Assembly (NCBI GenBank): GCA_018907035.1
Contig: JACCIC010000029.1
Span: 266,501-330,500, forward strand
Source: Sycobia sp. Sy_11
Lineage: Eukaryota; Arthropoda; Insecta; Hymenoptera; Epichrysomallidae
Reading direction: 5' to 3'
Length of the DNA: 64,000 nucleotides
Position 1 is the stretch's first letter. The number at the start of each line of letters is the position of its first letter. Shown here in pieces: positions 63,613 to 64,000 of the stretch. The position numbers and the translations under genes were made by a program. Under the pieces are notes generated by a model. That model was not told the origin of the DNA, searched no databases, and saw nothing but the letters and a program-made list of their open reading frames with translations.

Positions 63613-64000
63613 TTTATTTTTACTTGCCTTGTTACGTCGCAGGTCAAGAAACCAGTCGTTTCCTTTACTCTGGCAGGTACTCGGCAAGGGCAGTTTGTAT
63701 AAGTTCCACCTTTGGAGGCGTTGTCTCGATTTCGATCCTCCTCTGGAATTGCAAAGACAGCAGCGAAGCTGTCGAATGGATAGCGACGCTTAAGTATTGG
63801 CAGTGCGTGTGTGGCCTATTTTCTATAGCGGCTGAAAGGTGTGTGTGCTGGGCTCGTTTGATTCATTCGTCGCTCCATCCGTAGATTAGCCGGCTACCAA
63901 GCGTGTATGAGTAGCTCGTATTTGTTGAAAAATTCCTAATTGTGTTAATCGGGAAAATAAAATATTTAAACGAATTCTAAGAAGTCCTTTTTATCTCTAT
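63613..64000 (-). repeat. Candidate 5' LTR of the Gypsy element, cut by the window end
   Basis: GC-richer sequence just upstream (on the minus strand) of the primer-binding-like site, without ORF support on the coding strand. Position relative to gag is right for a 5' LTR. The outer end is beyond the window and no 3' copy was found, so this rests on position and the TGG junction only. Confidence 0.4.

Larger units (their letters stand above)
56229..64000 (-). mobile_element. Large Gypsy-type LTR retrotransposon, near complete
   Basis: On the minus strand: candidate 5' LTR (64000-63613, running off the window), primer-binding-like sequence, leader (63594-62787), gag (62786-61566), then pol in the -1 frame with protease, long linker, RT, RNase H, second linker and integrase, ending at 56229. 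There is no envelope-like ORF. Pol is broken by three single-frame changes (about 58525, 57250 and 56760), but no large deletion is apparent. The 3' LTR is not found. Confidence 0.9.

Noticed and set aside
63624..63884. 86-codon Cys/Trp-rich plus-strand ORF
   Set aside because: It is antisense to the candidate Gypsy LTR and shows no recognisable domain or signal.

Overview
The window looks like arthropod nuclear DNA, most likely insect and possibly an ant or other hymenopteran. It is AT-rich and full of TA, CA and GA microsatellites. It holds several lineages of mariner DNA transposon, Penelope-like, Gypsy, Copia and non-LTR elements, and a tRNA-derived SINE. The only conventional cellular gene I can support is a spliced NXF1-type mRNA export factor. 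The species assignment is an inference from repeat content and gene style.

Layout: 1-7 kb holds a foldback MITE, a SINE with clear target-site duplications and three decayed mariners. From 7 to 10 kb there is a patchwork of Penelope-like fragments, one with a hammerhead-like ribozyme motif, and a mariner with an uninterrupted transposase. From 10 to 14 kb there is a CpG-rich island and a minus-strand Gypsy relic cut off inside the reverse transcriptase. The NXF1-like gene lies at 17.4-20.8 kb on the plus strand: eight phase-consistent exons, 503 codons, with the N-terminal exon(s) not found. It is followed at 22.5-24.1 kb by an old tandem array with a period of about 214 bp.

From 24.8 to 27.1 kb there is GA/GC-rich non-coding DNA. 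From 27.2 to 32.1 kb there is a Jockey/CR1-like LINE broken by a second copy of the SINE, followed by mariner relics. From 32.8 to 34.5 kb there is a GC-rich island with an unassigned broken ORF. At 35.2-36.4 kb is a rearranged mariner copy, at 38.3-42.5 kb a Copia element lacking reverse transcriptase, at 43.4-44.2 kb an internally deleted mariner, and at 44.9-46.3 kb a Penelope-like RT and GIY-YIG endonuclease. At 49.1-51.3 kb a mariner relic is split by a 1.3-kb solo LTR with 5-bp target duplications. At 51.5-52.8 kb is a third copy of the main mariner, disabled by one nonsense codon. At 54.5-55.6 kb there are Penelope-like 3' fragments with a second hammerhead-like motif. From 56.2 kb to the window end lies a large minus-strand Gypsy element, with gag and pol joined by an in-register A AAA AAC slippery site and an unusually long protease-RT spacer.

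The elements do not form one pathway. They are layers of independent insertions, and the nesting gives relative ages. The best leads are the two matching hammerhead-like motifs, the Gypsy frameshift site and long linker, the orphan 214-bp array, and the recently active mariner and SINE families.
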